DNA of 64,000 bases from Flintibacter faecis (GTDB taxonomy: Bacteria > Bacillota > Clostridia > Oscillospirales > Oscillospiraceae). Within the stretch, counting starts at the first letter, position 1. Every line of letters begins with the position of its first letter. The notes beneath the pieces are model-generated. The model had not been told where the DNA came from. It did no database searches and was given only the letters and a program-made list of their open reading frames with translations. Where the stretch lies: assembly GCF_014287875.1 (NCBI RefSeq), contig NZ_JACOPN010000005.1, forward strand, positions 1-64,000, given 5' to 3'. This document shows positions 18,047-26,239 of this stretch, one piece after another. The position numbers and the translations under genes were made by a program.

Positions 18047-18076
18047 GGAGCCGTGGAAGCAAAAAACCACGGTTCC
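18047..18076 (+). other. Stem-loop between the flippase gene and mazG
   Basis: GGAGCCGTGG pairs with CCACGGTTCC around a 10-nt A-rich loop. No T-tract follows, so it is more likely an mRNA processing/stability stem or an inefficient terminator within the operon. Confidence 0.4.
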
Positions 18077-18127
18077 CCGATGTTTGTCCACAAAAAACCA
18101 AAAATCTCTTGATAAGGAAGCGAAACT

Positions 18128-18931
18128 GTGGTAGATTTTGAATGTAAGCCCCGCTACGACATCCAGGACCTGCTCCGCATCATGGAGCTGCTGCGCAGTC
18201 CCGACGGCTGCCCCTGGGACCGGGCCCAGACCCACCAGTCCATCCGCCGGAACATGCTGGAGGAGGCCTATGAGGCCGCCGAGGCCATTGACGAAAACGA
18301 CCCTGTCCACCTGAAGGAGGAGCTTGGCGACGTACTGCTTCAGGTGGTCTTTCACGCCAGAATGGCCCAGGAGGCCGGCTGGTTCGACTTTGACGACGTG
18401 GTAAACGGCGTGGCCCAGAAGCTGGTCTTCCGCCACCCCTATGTCTTTGGGGACGGCCAGGCGGCGGATGCCGACGGGGCCCTGAACGCCTGGGAGCGCC
18501 AAAAGCGGCAGGAGAAGGACCAGCGCACCACCGCTGACGCTTTAAACGCTGTGGCCCGCTCCCTGCCCGCCCTGATGCGGGCGGAAAAGATCCAGGAAAA
18601 GGCCCGGAAGGCGGGCTTTGACTGGGACTGCATCGGCCCCATGCTGGACAAAATAACCGAGGAGGCCCAGGAGCTGCGCCAGGCGGTGGACGAGCACAGC
18701 AACATCGAGGAGGAGCTGGGCGACCTGCTCTTCGTCACCGCCAAGGCCGGGCGCTTTTTGGGCCTGGACAACGAGCTGGCCCTCCATGCCGCCTGCGAAA
18801 AATTCATCCGCCGCTTCCGCACCGTGGAGCAGCTGGCGGACAAGCCCCTGGATCAGCTGGATGTGCCCGCTCTGGAGGCCCTGTGGCGGCAGGCCAAGGC
18901 CCGTGAGCGCCAGGAACAGCCCCAGGGCTGA
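18128..18931 (+). CDS. mazG: Nucleoside triphosphate pyrophosphohydrolase MazG
   Basis: This 267-aa MazG hydrolyses (d)NTPs to NMP and pyrophosphate and is linked to nucleotide-pool sanitation and to limiting stringent alarmones. The N-terminal domain has LRSPDGCPWDRAQTHQSI and the metal-binding EEAYE..ELGDVLLQVVFHA. The second MazG domain (about 170-240) repeats it as EEAQEL..EEELGDLLF. This two-domain form is usual for bacterial MazG. It starts with GTG after AAGGAAG. The order flippase-mazG-hup-rqcP matches the conserved yabM-yabN-yabO neighbourhood of Firmicutes. Confidence 0.96.
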   Translation: MVDFECKPRYDIQDLLRIMELLRSPDGCPWDRAQTHQSIRRNMLEEAYEAAEAIDENDPVHLKEELGDVLLQVVFHARMAQEAGWFDFDDVVNGVAQKLVFRHPYVFGDGQAADADGALNAWERQKRQEKDQRTTADALNAVARSLPALMRAEKIQEKARKAGFDWDCIGPMLDKITEEAQELRQAVDEHSNIEEELGDLLFVTAKAGRFLGLDNELALHAACEKFIRRFRTVEQLADKPLDQLDVPALEALWRQAKARERQEQPQG

Positions 18932-19028
18932 AACTTACGACACTTAGAATTCTCCCTTCGGGCGGATGATAAGTATATTCACGACATGCGCCCCGGCGCT
19001 GTCTCACATGCACAGGAGGAAAACGACT

Positions 19029-19301
19029 ATGAATAAGACTGAACTCATTGCCGCTGTCGCCGAGAAGGCGGAGCTTTCCAAGAAGGACGCTGAGGCCGCT
19101 ATCACCGCCATGGTGGATGCCATCACCGGTGCGCTGAGCCAGGAGGAGAAGGTCCAGCTGGTGGGCTTTGGCTCTTTCGAGGTGAAGGTCCGTGCCGAGC
19201 GCCTGGGCCGCAACCCCAAGACCAAGGAGGAGATCCACATCCCCGCCTCCAAGACCCCCGTGTTCAAGGCCGGCAAGGCCCTGAAGGATGCCGTAAAGTA
19301 A
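19029..19301 (+). CDS. hup: HU-type DNA-binding protein
   Basis: This 90-aa histone-like protein begins [20 protein letters not shown] and contains the HU signature [20 protein letters not shown], with the beta-arm Arg/Asn-Pro that intercalates in DNA. It ends with [12 protein letters not shown]. It compacts and bends chromosomal DNA as a dimer. The start is fixed by AGGAGGAAA just upstream; an in-frame extension to 18966 is untranslated leader. A strong terminator follows. It sits between mazG and rqcP, the common clostridial arrangement. Confidence 0.97.
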   Translation: MNKTELIAAVAEKAELSKKDAEAAITAMVDAITGALSQEEKVQLVGFGSFEVKVRAERLGRNPKTKEEIHIPASKTPVFKAGKALKDAVK

Positions 19302-19313
19302 TCAAAAAACACA

Positions 19314-19347
19314 AAACGGGGACGCAGAGAGCGCGTTCCCGTTTTTG
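19314..19347 (+). terminator. Rho-independent terminator after hup
   Basis: AAACGGGGACGC pairs with GCGTTCCCGTTT around a short AGAGAGC loop and runs into GTTTTTG. Confidence 0.9.
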
Positions 19348-19354
19348 TATTTTG

Positions 19355-19750
19355 GGACGGGGGAGACGGATTGCCACGTCAGGGCTGCGCCCTTCCTCGC
19401 AATGACAAGGGTCGAGGGCCTGTCATTGCGAGGAGCGCAGCGACGCGGCAATCCGTACCCCAAGCCTTCCCCCTCCCAGGGGGCCGATTCCCCTTGTCAA
19501 GGGGAAATGTCCCGAAGGGACAAAAGGGATAGGGAAGGTGCCCCCGCAGGGGGCGGATGGGGGTGGGTATCGTCAATGCGGTGGTCATCGTGGGCGGACA
19601 CAGAGGTCCGCCCCTACGGCATGTTACGATGGCTCTTGTAGGGGCGGACCTCCGTGTCCGCCCGTCGTTGGCGTATGCACCCCCGTGGTCCCCCTCATCC
19701 GTCATGGCTACGCCATGCCACCTTCCCCCCTGTGGGGGGAAGGCTTTGAT
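19355..19750. repeat. Repeat cluster (R3, R1 with nested R6, R4, R1)
   Basis: Between the hup terminator and rqcP there is no gene. It contains two R3 copies in opposite orientation (19368-19410 and 19419-19458), an R1 copy split by an R6 element (19463-19560), an R4-like pair of palindromes with GCGGACACAGAGGTCCGCCCC and its partner (about 19590-19665), and an inverted R1 (19690-19746). The rqcP RBS follows directly. Confidence 0.83.
19484..19534 (+). repeat. R6 element, copy 2 (51 nt) inside R1
   Basis: It is a 51-nt element (CCGATTCCCC to AGGGATAGGG) and splits an R1 copy precisely. The flanks CCTCCCAGGGGG and AAGGTGCCCC rejoin to a normal R1 sequence when it is removed. Confidence 0.9.
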
Positions 19751-19776
19751 ATGCACAACAGAAAGGAGCAACGAAC

Positions 19777-20019
19777 ATGCGACTGGACAAATGGTTAAAG
19801 GTCTCCCGGCTCATCAAGCGCCGCACGGTGGCCAACGAGGCCTGCGACAACGCCCGGGTGACGGCCAACGGCCGACCGGTGAAGGCCAGCTATGACGTGA
19901 AGGTGGGCGACGTGCTGGAGCTGCGCTTCGGCGAGCGCACCGTGAGGGTAGAGGTGCTGGTGGTGGCGGACAACGTGGGCAAGAACGATGCCGCCGCCAT
20001 GTATCAGGAGGTGCTGTGA
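19777..20019 (+). CDS. rqcP: S4-domain ribosome quality-control factor RqcP
   Basis: This 80-aa single S4 RNA-binding domain begins MRLDKWLKVSRLIKRRTVAN and continues with VTANGRPVKASYDVKVGD, typical of the YabO/RqcP (formerly Hsp15-like) family. RqcP works with RqcH on stalled 50S subunits to add C-terminal alanine tails to truncated nascent chains. Its size and its place after mazG and hup match yabO. The start has AAAGGAGCAACGAAC upstream. The stop overlaps the GTG start of apbE by 4 nt (GTGA), so the next three genes are probably co-translated with it. Confidence 0.92.
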   Translation: MRLDKWLKVSRLIKRRTVANEACDNARVTANGRPVKASYDVKVGDVLELRFGERTVRVEVLVVADNVGKNDAAAMYQEVL

Positions 20020-21164
20020 GCCGCCCCCGCCGTTTTGCGGCTCTGGCCGTTCTGACGGCCCTGCTGCTGACCCTGCCCGGCTGCGGCAGGCAGACGGTAC
20101 AGGAGTCCGCCCAGGTGCTGACCATGGACACGGTGATGACCCTCACCGTCTATGGCACGGACAAGGCCGCCTGTCAGGCCGTGCTGCGGGATGGGGAGGA
20201 CATGCTCTATGATTGGAACCGGCACCTGTCCGCCACCGGATCAGCCGACAGCGACGTCTATGCCCTGAACCACGCGGAGGGCCGGCCCGTCCCCCTGGGG
20301 GAGGATACGGCCCAGCTGCTGGGCCGTGCCCTGGACTTGTGCGCCCTGACGGACGGGGCGCTGGATGTCACCGCCTACTCCGCCGTGGAGGCCTGGGGCT
20401 TTCCCGGAAACAACGACTATCGGGTGCCGGCTCAGGCCGAACTGGATGCGCTGGCGGCCAAGATCGACTATACCCGGGTGAAGCTGGACCGGGACTCCGG
20501 TCAGGCCAGCCTGCCCGACGGCATGGAGCTGGACTTAGGCGCAGTGGCCAAGGGCTGGGCGGGGGACCAGCTTGCCCGGCTGGTGCGGGAGACCGAGGGG
20601 GTGGACGGGGCCCTGTTGAATCTGGGCCAGAGCACCATCCAGACCGTGGGGGCCAAGCCGGACGGCTCGGCCTGGCGCATCGGCATCCAGGACCCCCTGG
20701 GGGAGGGCACCGCTCTGGCCGAGCTGACGCAGCAGGCTGCCCGGACCGGCGATGCCTCCCAGGCCCCCGCCATCCAGACGGAGCAGGGCAGCTATCTGGG
20801 GGTGCTGGAGCTCACCGACCGGGCCATGAGCACCTCCGGGGGCTATCAGCGCTGCTTTGTCCAGGATGATGAGATCTACTGGCATATCCTGGACCCCAAA
20901 ACCGCCGCCCCCGCCCGGTCCGGTCTGGCCTCCGTCACCGTGGTGGCGGACAGCGGCCTTTTGTGCGACGGCCTGTCCACCGCCCTGTTCGTCATGGGCC
21001 TGGACCGGGGCGTTCAGTTCTGGCAGACCTGGCGGGACCACAAAGACGTGAGCTTTGACTGCATCTTCATCACTGACGACGGCTCCGTCTACCTCACCCC
21101 AGGCCTGGCGGATGCGTTCACCCTGGCCGACGGCCAGAGCCGGGAGGTGACCGTGCTGTCATGA
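20016..21164 (+). CDS. apbE: FAD:protein FMN transferase (ApbE/FmnB-like lipoprotein)
   Basis: This 382-aa exported flavinyltransferase attaches FMN covalently to Thr/Ser of extracytoplasmic proteins using FAD and Mg2+. The N-terminus is a lipoprotein signal (LTALLLTLPGC, Cys at about 23). Family motifs are TMDTVMTLTVYG, LTDGALDVTAYSAVEAWGFPG, ELDLGAVAKGWAGDQ (the FAD/Mg-binding LGxxAKG) and TSGGYQRCF. It starts with GTG overlapping the rqcP stop codon. It is followed, overlapping, by a NusG-II protein and a Gx-family membrane protein. This trio resembles the FmnB-EetA-EetB part of the flavin-based extracellular electron transfer loci. No flavinylated acceptor is seen in the window. Confidence 0.93.
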   Translation: MSRPRRFAALAVLTALLLTLPGCGRQTVQESAQVLTMDTVMTLTVYGTDKAACQAVLRDGEDMLYDWNRHLSATGSADSDVYALNHAEGRPVPLGEDTAQLLGRALDLCALTDGALDVTAYSAVEAWGFPGNNDYRVPAQAELDALAAKIDYTRVKLDRDSGQASLPDGMELDLGAVAKGWAGDQLARLVRETEGVDGALLNLGQSTIQTVGAKPDGSAWRIGIQDPLGEGTALAELTQQAARTGDASQAPAIQTEQGSYLGVLELTDRAMSTSGGYQRCFVQDDEIYWHILDPKTAAPARSGLASVTVVADSGLLCDGLSTALFVMGLDRGVQFWQTWRDHKDVSFDCIFITDDGSVYLTPGLADAFTLADGQSREVTVLS

Positions 21165-21538
21165 AGCGGCCTGTCAAGCTCACTCTGGCGGCCCTGATCC
21201 TGGTCTGCGCCGGGTCTGTCGCCTGGCTGCTCCTGGCCCCCGGCCGGACGGACCACCCGGTGGCTGTGATCACCCTGGATGGGGAGGTTTTAGACGAGAT
21301 CGACCTGACGCAGGTGCAGGAGCCCTACTCCTTCACCGTCACGGGGAAGGACGGCCTGACCAACACGGTCCTGGTGGAACCGGGGCGCATCCGGGTGGAG
21401 AAGGCCGACTGCCCCGACCAGATCTGCGTCCACCAGGGCTATATCTCCGACGGCAGCCAGCCCATCGTCTGCCTGCCCAACCGGCTCATCATTCAGATCC
21501 AGGGGGGAGGGGATGCCCTTGATGCCGCAGCGGGATGA
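21161..21538 (+). CDS. NusG domain II-containing protein (EetA-like)
   Basis: This 125-aa protein has one N-terminal membrane anchor (LAALILVCAGSVAWLLLA), then a compact domain with VAVITLDGEVLDEIDL, NTVLVEPGRIRVEKADCPDQICVHQG and PIVCLPNRLIIQI. This is the NusG-II family, which keeps the conserved Cys pair (CPDQIC). Its function is not biochemically established; homologues sit next to ApbE, Gx proteins and Rnf/extracellular electron transfer genes. It overlaps the apbE stop (ATGA) and the next gene, so translation is coupled. An alternative is a generic anchored extracytoplasmic domain unrelated to redox. Confidence 0.85.
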   Translation: MKRPVKLTLAALILVCAGSVAWLLLAPGRTDHPVAVITLDGEVLDEIDLTQVQEPYSFTVTGKDGLTNTVLVEPGRIRVEKADCPDQICVHQGYISDGSQPIVCLPNRLIIQIQGGGDALDAAAG

Positions 21539-22043
21539 CAAACAGCAAAGCGGCACGGCCCGCCTGACCCGGCTGGCCCTGCTCACCGCCATCGCCCTGA
21601 CCATCTTTATGGTGGAGGCCCAGCTGCCCGTGCTGGTGCCCATCCAGGGGGTGAAGCTGGGCCTGGCCAACATCGTCACGGTGTACGCCGTCTTTGCCCT
21701 GGGGCCGGGGGATGCCCTGCTCATCCTCCTCAGCCGGGTGTTTCTGGGGGCGGTGTTCTCCGGCCAGATGATGACCCTGTTCTATTCCCTGGGGGGCGGA
21801 CTGCTGGCCTGGCTTGTCATGTGCCTGCTCCGCCCGGTTTTCCACAGGGAACACCTGTGGCTGTGCAGTCCCGTGGCCGCCCTGTTTCACAACCTGGGCC
21901 AGCTGCTGGTGGCCGCCGCCATCATGGAGACCTGGGCCGTGCTGGCCTATCTGCCCTATCTGGCCCTGTCCGGGGTCATCACCGGCCTGTTCACCGGAGC
22001 GTGCGCCCAGCTGCTGATCGGCAGATTGGAAAAGCTGCATTAA
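21522..22043 (+). CDS. Gx transporter-family membrane protein (EetB-like; 'heptaprenyl diphosphate synthase component I' family)
   Basis: This hydrophobic protein of about 173 aa has five or six spans and contains VEAQLPVLVPIQGVKLGLANIVTVYA, the family's conserved first-span region (seen in parts), and SRVFLGAVFSGQMMTLFYSLGG. Members are annotated as Gx transporter or heptaprenyl diphosphate synthase component I; the EetB protein of Listeria-type electron transfer loci belongs here as I recall. I favour the ATG at 21522, about 12 nt after GGAGGGG, over the one at 21513 that abuts the RBS. Either way it overlaps the NusG-II gene. A terminator follows. Function: membrane partner in flavin or quinone-linked redox (inference). 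Confidence 0.8.
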   Translation: MPQRDDKQQSGTARLTRLALLTAIALTIFMVEAQLPVLVPIQGVKLGLANIVTVYAVFALGPGDALLILLSRVFLGAVFSGQMMTLFYSLGGGLLAWLVMCLLRPVFHREHLWLCSPVAALFHNLGQLLVAAAIMETWAVLAYLPYLALSGVITGLFTGACAQLLIGRLEKLH

Positions 22044-22085
22044 AAAACTTTCCACAATTCTCCCGGGAATTGTGGAAAGTTTTTC
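22044..22085 (+). terminator. Terminator of the rqcP-apbE-Gx unit
   Basis: AAAACTTTCCACAATTC pairs with GAATTGTGGAAAGTTTT around TCCCGG, followed by TTTTCTG. The symmetry would let it work for both strands. Confidence 0.92.
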
Positions 22086-22108
22086 TGTTTTCTCTGTTTT
22101 TGGACAGG

Positions 22109-22140
22109 AAAATGCCCCGTCCGGCCGGACGGGGCATTTT
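22109..22140 (-). terminator. Terminator of secG (bidirectional palindrome)
   Basis: This is a perfect palindrome, AAAATGCCCCGTCCGG with CCGGACGGGGCATTTT, 9 nt beyond the secG stop codon on the minus strand. Confidence 0.88.
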
Positions 22141-22148
22141 GGCGCATA

Positions 22149-22388
22149 TTACTGAATGACACACAGGGCCAGGGTGAGGATCACCCACAGGATGGCCACC
22201 CACTTGGTAGCCTTGGCCAGCTTGGCGTCCATGGTCTTGGCCTTGTTCTTGGACAGGAAGGTATCTGCCATGCCGGAGATGGCGCCGGACAGACCGGCGC
22301 TCTTGCCGGACTGGAGCATGACGATGGCCACCAGGACCAGAGAACACAGTACCTGAATCACCGTGATTACCAGATTCATTGCTTTCAT
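22149..22388 (-). CDS. secG: Preprotein translocase subunit SecG
   Basis: This 79-aa two-span membrane protein is the small subunit of the SecYEG channel. The first span (MNLVITVIQVLCSLVLVAIVM) leads into the family signature LLQ/MLQSGKSAGLSGAISG, then a short cytoplasmic loop KNKAKTMDAKLAKATKW and the second span. The start at 22388 has AAAGGA just upstream; the ATG at 22379 (MNLV) is an alternative. It is a single-gene unit with its own promoter, a leader hairpin and a terminator. Glycine is scarce after the signature, but length and topology are normal. Confidence 0.93.
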   Translation of the reverse strand: MKAMNLVITVIQVLCSLVLVAIVMLQSGKSAGLSGAISGMADTFLSKNKAKTMDAKLAKATKWVAILWVILTLALCVIQ

Positions 22389-22429
22389 CGTTCCTTTCAA
22401 AGCCCTGTGGGCCGGTTATTGCAAAGCCC

Positions 22430-22445
22430 GTCCAGACATCTGGAC
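22430..22445 (-). other. Leader hairpin in the secG 5' UTR
   Basis: GTCCAGACATCTGGAC is a self-complementary sequence a few bases downstream of the predicted secG transcription start, so it would fold at the 5' end of the mRNA. It may be a stabilising 5' stem; no known regulator is implied. Confidence 0.4.
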
Positions 22446-22454
22446 GCAGTTTAA

Positions 22455-22483
22455 AGCATACCACAGTTTTTTCCCCGGCGCAA
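22455..22483 (-). promoter_or_regulatory. secG promoter
   Basis: On the minus strand: TTGCGC (22483-22478), a 17-nt spacer, TATGCT (22460-22455). Confidence 0.68.
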
Positions 22484-22528
22484 GCCCTTATCCAGGAAAA
22501 TTCCGCTCCCGGGGCTGTTTTTGTGGGG

Positions 22529-23422
22529 TCAAGGCCGGTAAAACCGGCTGATGCCCCGGCTGGACATCACGTCCAGCAGCCCCTCGTCCTGCAGAAACTC
22601 CAGAAACAGGCGGATGTTCCGCTCGAACCGCAGGGCCCGGGTGGGCTTTTTGGTGTAGAGCTGATAGTGGGCGCACACGGCGTGGGTGATCTCGCACATG
22701 GCCATGGGCCGGGTGATCATCTCTAAGATCTCCCCCGCCCGCTGCTGGATCAGGGCCAGGTTGTCGTCGATGAGGGGCAGAAACTCCTCCCGGGAGCAGA
22801 TATCCCGGTGGGCGATGATATACTTGTCACACTTCAGGGGCCGCAGCCGCTCCCGGCTCTGGTTGGCCTCGGCGTGGTTTAAGTTATAGGGCAGCTTAGA
22901 GCCCATAAATTCCCGGCTGAGCATGGCATCCCCGGTGTAGCACACATTGTCCGGCGTGACGGTGGAGATGTGGCCGGGGGAATGGCCCGGGGTGGGGATG
23001 ATGCGAAAATCCGCCCCGGCAAAGTGGAAGCTGCCCTCCGTCTCCGGGATGAGCACGTCCGGGGTGTGGATCATCACGCCCGCCTCCCGCTCCACCGTCT
23101 GGGGGGACAGGTTGAGAAAATAGCACTTCAGCGTGGTGACCGAGCGGCACATGCCCGCCTCGCCGGCAGTGAGGGCCACGGGGATGTGATACTTCTCCTG
23201 AAAATACCGGTTGTTTCCGCAGTGGTCCACATGGGCGTGGGAGCACAGGATGCCCACGGGCTCTAAGTCGTTTTTCAGCAGCGTCTGCTCCAGGGCCTCC
23301 CCCTCGCTTTTCAGGCCGGTGTCCAGCAGGATCACATGGCGCTCGTCCAGCTTGTAAAAGGGGATCAGGCCCATGGCCTCCACCACCCAGGTGTTTCCCT
23401 TCACCTGTGTCAGTCCCATCAT
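22529..23422 (-). CDS. Metallo-beta-lactamase-fold hydrolase
   Basis: This 297-aa MBL-fold protein has the Zn ligands in HAHVDHCGN (about 62-70), the second-site TPGHSPGH, and the Asp in YTGDAML, followed by a C-terminal helical domain (AGEILEMITRPMAMCEITHAV) of the kind found in class B3/CH-type hydrolases. Substrate is unknown; glyoxalase-II-type thioester or phosphodiester hydrolysis is possible. It starts 18 nt after mnmG on the same strand with GGAGGAGAGACGGAC upstream, so it is probably co-transcribed with mnmG. That linkage does not itself reveal the function. Confidence 0.85.
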   Translation of the reverse strand: MMGLTQVKGNTWVVEAMGLIPFYKLDERHVILLDTGLKSEGEALEQTLLKNDLEPVGILCSHAHVDHCGNNRYFQEKYHIPVALTAGEAGMCRSVTTLKCYFLNLSPQTVEREAGVMIHTPDVLIPETEGSFHFAGADFRIIPTPGHSPGHISTVTPDNVCYTGDAMLSREFMGSKLPYNLNHAEANQSRERLRPLKCDKYIIAHRDICSREEFLPLIDDNLALIQQRAGEILEMITRPMAMCEITHAVCAHYQLYTKKPTRALRFERNIRLFLEFLQDEGLLDVMSSRGISRFYRP

Positions 23423-23440
23423 GTCCGTCTCTCCTCCTCT

Positions 23441-25333
23441 TTAGTGGGTGGCATTCTCTGCCTGCTTGAGATAGATCATCAGCACGGCCACGTCCGCCGG
23501 GGACACGCCGGACACCCGGCTGGCCTGGCCCAGATTGCGGGGGCGGATGTCCTGCAGCTTCTGCCGGGCCTCCATGCGCAGGCCGTGGATGGACAGATAG
23601 TCCATGTCCCGGGGCAGGACCCGGTCCTCCAGGCGGCGCATCTCCTCCACCTGGCGCAGCTGGCGGTCAATATACCCGGCATATTTGATGGTGATCTCCG
23701 CCTCCCTCGCCACGGCGGGGTCCAGGGCGGGACGGTCCGGGTCAAAGGGGGCCAGGGCGGCATAGCTCAGCCGGGGGCGGCGGATGAGGTCGGCCAGCCG
23801 GGCCCCGTTCTTTACCTCGGTCTCCCCGCAGCCCTCCAGCAGGGCATCCAGCGCGGGGGAGGGGGCCACGCCGGTGTGCTCCAACCGGCGCACCTCCCGG
23901 TCGGCGGCCTGATATTTGGCCAGCGTCTTTTCATACTGCTCCTTGGACACCAGACCCAGCTCATAGCCGATGGGGGTCAGGCGGCGGTCGGCGTTGTCCT
24001 GGCGGTGGAGCAGGCGGTACTCCGTGCGGGAGGTCATCATGCGGTAGGGCTCGTTGGTGCCCTTGGTCACCAGGTCGTCCACCAGCACGCCGATGTAGCC
24101 CTGATCCCGGCGCAGGATCATGGGGGGCCGGCCCAGCAGCTTTAAGGCCGCATTCACCCCGGCCACAAAGCCCTGCACCGCCGCCTCCTCATAGCCGGAG
24201 GAGCCGTTGAACTGCCCCGCTCCGTACAGGCCGGGGACCACCTTGCTCTCCAGCGTGGGCTGCAGCTGGGTGGGGTCCACGCAGTCATACTCGATGGCAT
24301 AGGCGCAGCGGGTCATCTCCGCATGCTCCAGCCCCGGGACGGTGTGGAGCATCTCCACCTGCACCTGCTCGGGCATGGAGGAGGAGAAGCCCTGGATATA
24401 CAGCTCCTCGGTGTTCAAGCCCATGGGCTCGATAAACAGCTGGTGGCGCTCTTTATCCGGGAAGCGGACGATCTTGGTCTCGATGGACGGGCAGTACCGG
24501 GGGCCCACCCCCTCGATGGTACCGTCGTACAGGGGGGAGCGGGCCAGGTTCTCCCGGATGATCCGGTGGGTGTCGGCATTGGTATAGGTGAGCCAGCACA
24601 CCGCCCGGTTCTCCGGCGGGGTCCGGGTCTGAAAGGAGAAGGCCAGCCCCTCGTCCTCCCCGGGCTGCAGCTCCATTTTGGAAAAGTCCACGCTGCGGGC
24701 GTTCACCCGGGGGGGCGTGCCCGTTTTAAAGCGGCGGATGGACAGTCCCAGCTCCACCAGCCGCCGGGTGAGGGGCAGGGCGGCGGCCAGCCCGTCAGGG
24801 CCGGAGTCCCGCACCACGTCCCCCACGATGGTCCGCCCCCCCAGATAGGTCCCCGTGGCGATCACGGCGGCCCGCACGGTATACTCCGCCCCGGTGTGGG
24901 TGACCACGGCGGACACCGCACCCTGCCCGTCGGTGCGGAGATCCACCACCTCCGCCTGTTTCACCCACAGGTTCTCCTGCAGCTCCAGGGTGTGCTTCAT
25001 CACCTGCTGATAGGCCCGGCGGTCGGCCTGGGCCCGCAGGGACCACACGGCGGGGCCCTTGCCCCGGTTCAGCAGCCGGTATTGGATGCAGGCCTTGTCT
25101 GCCGCCCGGCCCATCTCGCCCCCCAGGGCATCCAGCTCCCGCACCAGATGGCCCTTCCCCGTGCCGCCGATGGCGGGGTTGCAGGGCATATTGCCCACTG
25201 CGTCCAGGTTCACGGTGAAGCACAGGGTACGCAGTCCCATGCGGGCGCAGGCCAGGGCGGCCTCGATGCCCGCATGTCCTGCGCCCACCACGGCCACGTC
25301 AAATTGTCCGGCAAAGTAAGTGTTCATACGCAT
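23441..25333 (-). CDS. mnmG: tRNA uridine-5-carboxymethylaminomethyl modification enzyme MnmG (GidA)
   Basis: This 630-aa FAD enzyme, with MnmE, installs cmnm5/nm5 groups on U34 of tRNAs. The N-terminal dinucleotide fold is FDVAVVGAGHAGIEAALACARMG; MnmG signatures are NMPCNPAIGGTGKGHLVRELDALGG (seen in parts), the catalytic Cys region YCPSIETKIVRF, and a C-terminal MnmE-binding helical domain ending ADVAVLMIYLKQ. The length is standard. The start is the ATG preceded by AGAGGATACG; the long upstream extension is not translated. Its usual partners mnmE and rsmG are not in the window; instead a metallo-hydrolase follows. Confidence 0.97.
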   Translation of the reverse strand: MRMNTYFAGQFDVAVVGAGHAGIEAALACARMGLRTLCFTVNLDAVGNMPCNPAIGGTGKGHLVRELDALGGEMGRAADKACIQYRLLNRGKGPAVWSLRAQADRRAYQQVMKHTLELQENLWVKQAEVVDLRTDGQGAVSAVVTHTGAEYTVRAAVIATGTYLGGRTIVGDVVRDSGPDGLAAALPLTRRLVELGLSIRRFKTGTPPRVNARSVDFSKMELQPGEDEGLAFSFQTRTPPENRAVCWLTYTNADTHRIIRENLARSPLYDGTIEGVGPRYCPSIETKIVRFPDKERHQLFIEPMGLNTEELYIQGFSSSMPEQVQVEMLHTVPGLEHAEMTRCAYAIEYDCVDPTQLQPTLESKVVPGLYGAGQFNGSSGYEEAAVQGFVAGVNAALKLLGRPPMILRRDQGYIGVLVDDLVTKGTNEPYRMMTSRTEYRLLHRQDNADRRLTPIGYELGLVSKEQYEKTLAKYQAADREVRRLEHTGVAPSPALDALLEGCGETEVKNGARLADLIRRPRLSYAALAPFDPDRPALDPAVAREAEITIKYAGYIDRQLRQVEEMRRLEDRVLPRDMDYLSIHGLRMEARQKLQDIRPRNLGQASRVSGVSPADVAVLMIYLKQAENATH

Positions 25334-25564
25334 CGTATCCTCTTTCGGAGTCTCAAGGGGCAAAGTCCCCCATGCTGCTGCTATTTTACCACGTCTGTCC
25401 CGCCGGGGCAAGTGCGCCCGGCGCTGCCCCCGCCCTTCCGTATAACTTTCACAATTCTTCCTTTTATTTTCACACTCTGTTTCACTAGTGTGCAGATATG
25501 CAGGGGCTGTTTTTTCTGGCATACTGAAAAATACCTTTCGGAAAAGGGTATCCTGTGCAGCAAA

Positions 25565-25700
25565 ACTTAATACGGATTGCCGCGTCGCTTCGCTCCTCGC
25601 AACGAGAGATACCAAAGGCTTCTGCACCGTCGATCCGGCGCGGGAACCAATCTGCTGTCATTGCGAGGAGGGCATCGCCCGACGCGGCAATCCGTTTTTC
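25565..25700. repeat. Two R3 repeats upstream of rpsO
   Basis: Inverted pair: 25571-25612 (CGGATTGCCGCGTCGCTTCG..) and 25655-25697 (CTGTCATTGCGAGGAGGGC..). They lie between the divergent mnmG and rpsO units. The rest of the gap 25334-25900 holds AT-rich promoter DNA and the rpsO leader, with no gene. Confidence 0.8.
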
Positions 25701-25740
25701 ACCCATCCCCCGGAATTTCCACGAAATTGTGTTTTTTCCC

Positions 25741-25769
25741 TTTACAGCCGGGCAGAATTATGATATAGT
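25741..25769 (+). promoter_or_regulatory. rpsO promoter
   Basis: TTTACA (25741-25746), a 17-nt spacer, TATAGT (25764-25769). The predicted 5' UTR of rpsO is about 125 nt, long enough for an S15 autoregulatory structure. Confidence 0.75.
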
Positions 25770-25901
25770 AGCCCAGCATGATAATTGCGTTTTCATGCCC
25801 ACTCTCCTCGTTGCGGGACACGGCCCGGGCAACAGTCCGGGGCTTCACCCACCTGCTACGCGGAAGATCGGGCAAACAAACATGAAAGGTGGAAATTTCC
25901 C

Positions 25902-26168
25902 ATGATCCGTAAGGACGAAAAGACGGCCGTTATCCTGGCCAACCGCACCCACGAGAACGACACTGGCTCCCCCGAGGTCCAGATCGCCATCCTGTCCGCC
26001 CGCATTGCCGAGCTGACCGAGCACCTGAAGGTGCACATCCACGACAACCACAGCCGCCGCGGTCTGTACAAGATGATCGGTAAGCGCCGCAAGCTGCTGG
26101 ATTATCTGATGGACAAGGATATCGAGCGTTACCGTGCCATCATCGCCAAGCTGGGCATCCGTAAGTAA
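25902..26168 (+). CDS. rpsO: 30S ribosomal protein S15
   Basis: This 88-aa S15 binds 16S rRNA early in assembly of the small-subunit platform. The sequence is unmistakable: [46 protein letters not shown] and the C-terminal AKLGIRK (the long motif quoted in parts). The start is at AAAGGTGG-ATTTCCC-ATG; an upstream in-frame extension is leader. As in most bacteria it is followed by pnp. A hairpin after the stop codon separates the two. Confidence 0.98.
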   Translation: MIRKDEKTAVILANRTHENDTGSPEVQIAILSARIAELTEHLKVHIHDNHSRRGLYKMIGKRRKLLDYLMDKDIERYRAIIAKLGIRK

Positions 26169-26179
26169 GTTTTGTGTCT

Positions 26180-26212
26180 CATAGGGCAGCGCGCCTATCG
26201 TGCTGCCCTATG
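26180..26212 (+). terminator. Stem-loop between rpsO and pnp
   Basis: CATAGGGCAGC pairs with GCTGCCCTATG around an 11-nt loop. There is no T-tract, so it is more likely an attenuating or processing hairpin than a full terminator. Confidence 0.55.
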
Positions 26213-26239
26213 TTCACATCCTGCGCCATTTTACCACCG

